Origin: an uncultured Ruminococcus sp.
Lineage (GTDB): Bacteria; Bacillota; Clostridia; Oscillospirales; Ruminococcaceae
Assembly (NCBI GenBank): GCA_900553675.1
Contig: USEH01000037.1
Coordinates: forward strand, 1 to 14,132
Direction: 5' to 3'
Length of the DNA: 14,132 nt
Shown in pieces: positions 11,905-14,132 of the stretch. Position numbers and translations under genes: made by a program. Within the stretch, counting starts at the first letter, position 1. Every line of letters begins with the position of its first letter. The notes under the pieces are model-generated. The model was not told the DNA's origin and made no database searches. It saw only the letters and a program-made list of their open reading frames with translations.

Positions 11905-14034
11905 ATGACCGAAAATCAACTTTTGCAGCTTTTAGACGATATGACTTTAGACGAAAAGATAGACCAGCTTTGTCAGCTTCACGGCGGCTTTTACGGCAAC
12001 CATATGGCACTGACAGGTCCCGAACAGGCGTTTGACATCCACGACAGCCGGCAGTACAAGGTTGGAAGCATATTAGGCGAGTGCGGCTTTGAGCATCTTA
12101 AAAAGATTCAGGACGGATTTATCGCCCATCAGCCCCACCATATCCCCGCTATATTCATGGCTGACGTGATTCATGGCTTCCGCACGGTTTTTCCCGTTCC
12201 GATAGCTCAGGGGGCAAGCTTTAACCCCGAACTTACCGAAAAGATAAGCGAAGCCGCCGCAAAGGAATGCTCCGCCGCGGGACTTCATGCAACCTTTGCG
12301 CCGATGGCAGACCTCTGCCGCGACAGCCGCTGGGGAAGAGTTATGGAGGGCACCGGCGAGGACGTATATCTCAACTCCCGCTTTGCCGAAAGCGCGGTAA
12401 AGGGCTTTCAGGGGGATAACTGCGGTGAAAAGGGCAGAATAGCCTCCTGCGTAAAGCACTTTGCAGGCTACGGCGGAGCTACTGCCGGCAGGGATTACAA
12501 CGCTTTGGAGGTCGGCGAACGCTCGCTTGCGGAGGATTATCTTCCGTCATATCACGCCGCAATTAACGCGGGTGCAGAGCTTGTTATGACCTCGTTCAAC
12601 ACGATAGACAGGCTTCCCGCAACTCTGTCCCGCAAGCTAAATCGCGATATCCTGCGGGATAAATTCGGCTTTGAGGGAGTTCTTATAACCGACTACAATG
12701 CCATCGGCGAAACCTTGGTTCACGGAGCTTCAAGCGACAAGGCGGACGCTGCGCAAAAGGCTATGAACGCCGGCGTTGATATAGACATGATGTCCGACGC
12801 TTACCTCAACCATCTCAAATCGGAGGTAGAGGCGGGGAGAGTCAGCGAGGCGACTATTGATGAGGCTTGCATGCGGGTTTTAAGGCTTAAAAACAAGCTG
12901 GGACTTTTTGAAAATCCCTATAAAGACGGCTCGTTGGAGGCAGAAAAGAAGTATATCTACTGCAAAGAATTTCTGAATCTTAGCCGCCGCGCCGCCGAGG
13001 AGACAACAATTCTGCTCAAAAACAACGGCATACTTCCGCTTGACACCTCCAAAAAGATAGTGGTGGTGGGTGCGCTTGCCGAAAGCCGTGACATAACAGG
13101 CTCGTGGGCGATATTTGCCCAGCCGGAGCATACCGTAACCCTGCGCCGCGCGTTTGAAGAGCTTTACCCCAAAGCCGATATCAGCTTTTATGCTACGGAC
13201 GAAGCGAGTGGGGAGCTTATCAGTGCTTGCGCTTCTGCAAACGCGGTTATTCTCTGCTTAGGTGAGGATCAGTCAAGAACAGGCGAGGGAAAAAGCGTTG
13301 CCGATACCTCGCTGAGTGCTTCTCACAAAAGGCTCTTTGAGACGGTTGCAAACGTCAACCAAAACACCGTTGCCCTGCTGTTCGGCGGCAGACCGCTCTG
13401 CGTGCCTGAGCTTGACAAGTGCTGTGCTGCTGTCGTGGAAGCGTGGCTCCCCGGTACATGCGGTACATATGCCGTCGCGGATATAATCTTCGGCAGGGTT
13501 AACCCCTCGGCAAGGGTGCCGATGAGCTTTCCATACTGTCCTGGTCAGCTCCCCATGTGCTACTGCGAGCTTCCCACAGGTCGTCCCAAGCCGAACGAGG
13601 ATAGGTATTATCCTTTTGTCTCCAACTACATGGACGTTCCCAACAAGCCGCTTTATTCCTTCGGTCACGGACTTTCCTATACTAAATTTGAATATTCCAA
13701 GGTAGAGCTTTCGGGATATATCCTTGAACGCGGCAAGACGATTACCGCCTCGGTCACCGTTACAAACACCGGCGACATGGACGGCGCAGAGCCGGTTCAG
13801 CTTTACATAAGGGACCTCGCCGGAAGCGTAAGCCGCCCTGTAAAGCAGCTTAAAGGCGTTAAAAAGCTGACGATAAAGTCGGGCGAAAGCGCAAGGGTAA
13901 GCTTTGAAATAGATGAGGATATGTTAAAGTTCTACGATATAGATATGAACTTTACCGCCGAGCCTGGAAAATTCCAATTATGGATAGGCGGGTCGAGCGA
14001 GACAGATAATTGCGCGTATTTTGAGCTGCGATAG
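11905..14034 (+). CDS. GH3 family beta-glycosidase (beta-glucosidase or beta-xylosidase), cytoplasmic
   Basis: The product has 709 residues. ATG 11905 is chosen for its AAGGGGAG site 6 bases upstream; an in-frame ATG at 11848 would add residues with no family match. Retaining GH3 enzymes remove terminal beta-linked sugars from oligosaccharides. The TIM-barrel domain (about 1-330) has the substrate-binding KHFAGYGG (K184, H185), the SRWGRVMEGTGED loop, and the nucleophile D263 in GVLITDYNAIGE, where most relatives have SDW. The second alpha/beta domain holds LGEDQSRTGEGKS (about 452-464), the region that usually supplies the acid/base, and GRPLCVPEL. PLYSFGHGLSYTKFEYS leads into a C-terminal FnIII-like domain (about 605-700). 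No signal peptide is present, so it acts on imported oligosaccharides, complementing the GH94 phosphorylase. The exact sugar cannot be fixed. Confidence 0.93.
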   Translation: MTENQLLQLLDDMTLDEKIDQLCQLHGGFYGNHMALTGPEQAFDIHDSRQYKVGSILGECGFEHLKKIQDGFIAHQPHHIPAIFMADVIHGFRTVFPVPIAQGASFNPELTEKISEAAAKECSAAGLHATFAPMADLCRDSRWGRVMEGTGEDVYLNSRFAESAVKGFQGDNCGEKGRIASCVKHFAGYGGATAGRDYNALEVGERSLAEDYLPSYHAAINAGAELVMTSFNTIDRLPATLSRKLNRDILRDKFGFEGVLITDYNAIGETLVHGASSDKADAAQKAMNAGVDIDMMSDAYLNHLKSEVEAGRVSEATIDEACMRVLRLKNKLGLFENPYKDGSLEAEKKYIYCKEFLNLSRRAAEETTILLKNNGILPLDTSKKIVVVGALAESRDITGSWAIFAQPEHTVTLRRAFEELYPKADISFYATDEASGELISACASANAVILCLGEDQSRTGEGKSVADTSLSASHKRLFETVANVNQNTVALLFGGRPLCVPELDKCCAAVVEAWLPGTCGTYAVADIIFGRVNPSARVPMSFPYCPGQLPMCYCELPTGRPKPNEDRYYPFVSNYMDVPNKPLYSFGHGLSYTKFEYSKVELSGYILERGKTITASVTVTNTGDMDGAEPVQLYIRDLAGSVSRPVKQLKGVKKLTIKSGESARVSFEIDEDMLKFYDIDMNFTAEPGKFQLWIGGSSETDNCAYFELR

Positions 14035-14038
14035 AAAG

Positions 14039-14054
14039 GGCGGCTTGCGCCGCC
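14039..14054 (+). other. Stem-loop after the GH3 gene
   Basis: ggcggc-ttgc-gccgcc is a perfect 6-bp GC stem 4 bases past the stop. No T run follows, so it is probably a 3'-end stabiliser or part of a repeat rather than a classic terminator. Confidence 0.45.
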
Positions 14055-14069
14055 GAGTGAAAAGAGAAG

Positions 14070-14093
14070 AGTTAAGAGAGAAAAGTTAAGAGA
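14070..14093. repeat. Short direct repeat agttaagaga, two copies
   Basis: Two identical 10-base copies (14070-14079 and 14084-14093) sit 14 bases apart in a purine-rich tract after the GH3 gene. The window ends soon after, so a longer array cannot be judged. Confidence 0.4.
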
Positions 14094-14132
14094 TTCGGTG
14101 TTGGCTTCGTCAACGGATTTAAATTGCGGCTG

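Overview
The window looks like the chromosome of an anaerobic, spore-forming member of the Clostridia, probably a Ruminococcus-like gut or rumen plant-fibre degrader. This rests on spoVA genes, strong GGAGG-type ribosome binding sites, mid-range GC, consensus sigma-A promoters and three carbohydrate-active enzymes (GH94, GH43, GH3). The species cannot be named from this sequence alone.

Layout. Positions 1-1082 (+) hold the end of a small ORF, an ORF that joins the start of a PIN-domain toxin-like protein to the last third of SpoVAD, and then spoVAE. Positions 1083-1500 hold no gene but contain a hairpin and a ~200 bp block of tandem palindromes. Next on the minus strand come a 73-residue membrane protein (1501-1722) and a GH94 disaccharide phosphorylase (1796-4192) with its own near-consensus promoter. 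A self-contained minus-strand phage-type cassette lies at 4472-7923: BppU-like receptor-binding protein, glycerophosphodiester phosphodiesterase, holin and GH25 lysozyme. It is closed by terminators on both sides and driven by a promoter with a Gram-positive-type LexA (SOS) box at the expected transcription start, followed by two long leader hairpins. A secreted, membrane-anchored GH43-CBM6 enzyme follows (8015-9535, minus). Divergent from it are two small plus-strand genes, the first ending inside a ~105 bp palindromic element. The comM/yifB-type AAA+ gene (10246-11768) is broken by a one-base frameshift. Last is a cytoplasmic GH3 beta-glycosidase (11905-14034) with its own promoter.

How the parts fit together. 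GH43 acts outside the cell on arabinoxylan-type glycans, while GH94 and GH3 lack signal peptides and would split imported oligosaccharides by phosphorolysis and hydrolysis. Each has its own promoter, so this is a neighbourhood of sugar genes rather than one operon. The most interesting unit is the SOS-controlled lysis and adsorption cassette, which carries no capsid, terminase, portal, integrase or tail-tube gene in this window. It may be a prophage remnant, part of a tailocin, or a domesticated damage-induced lysis or release module.
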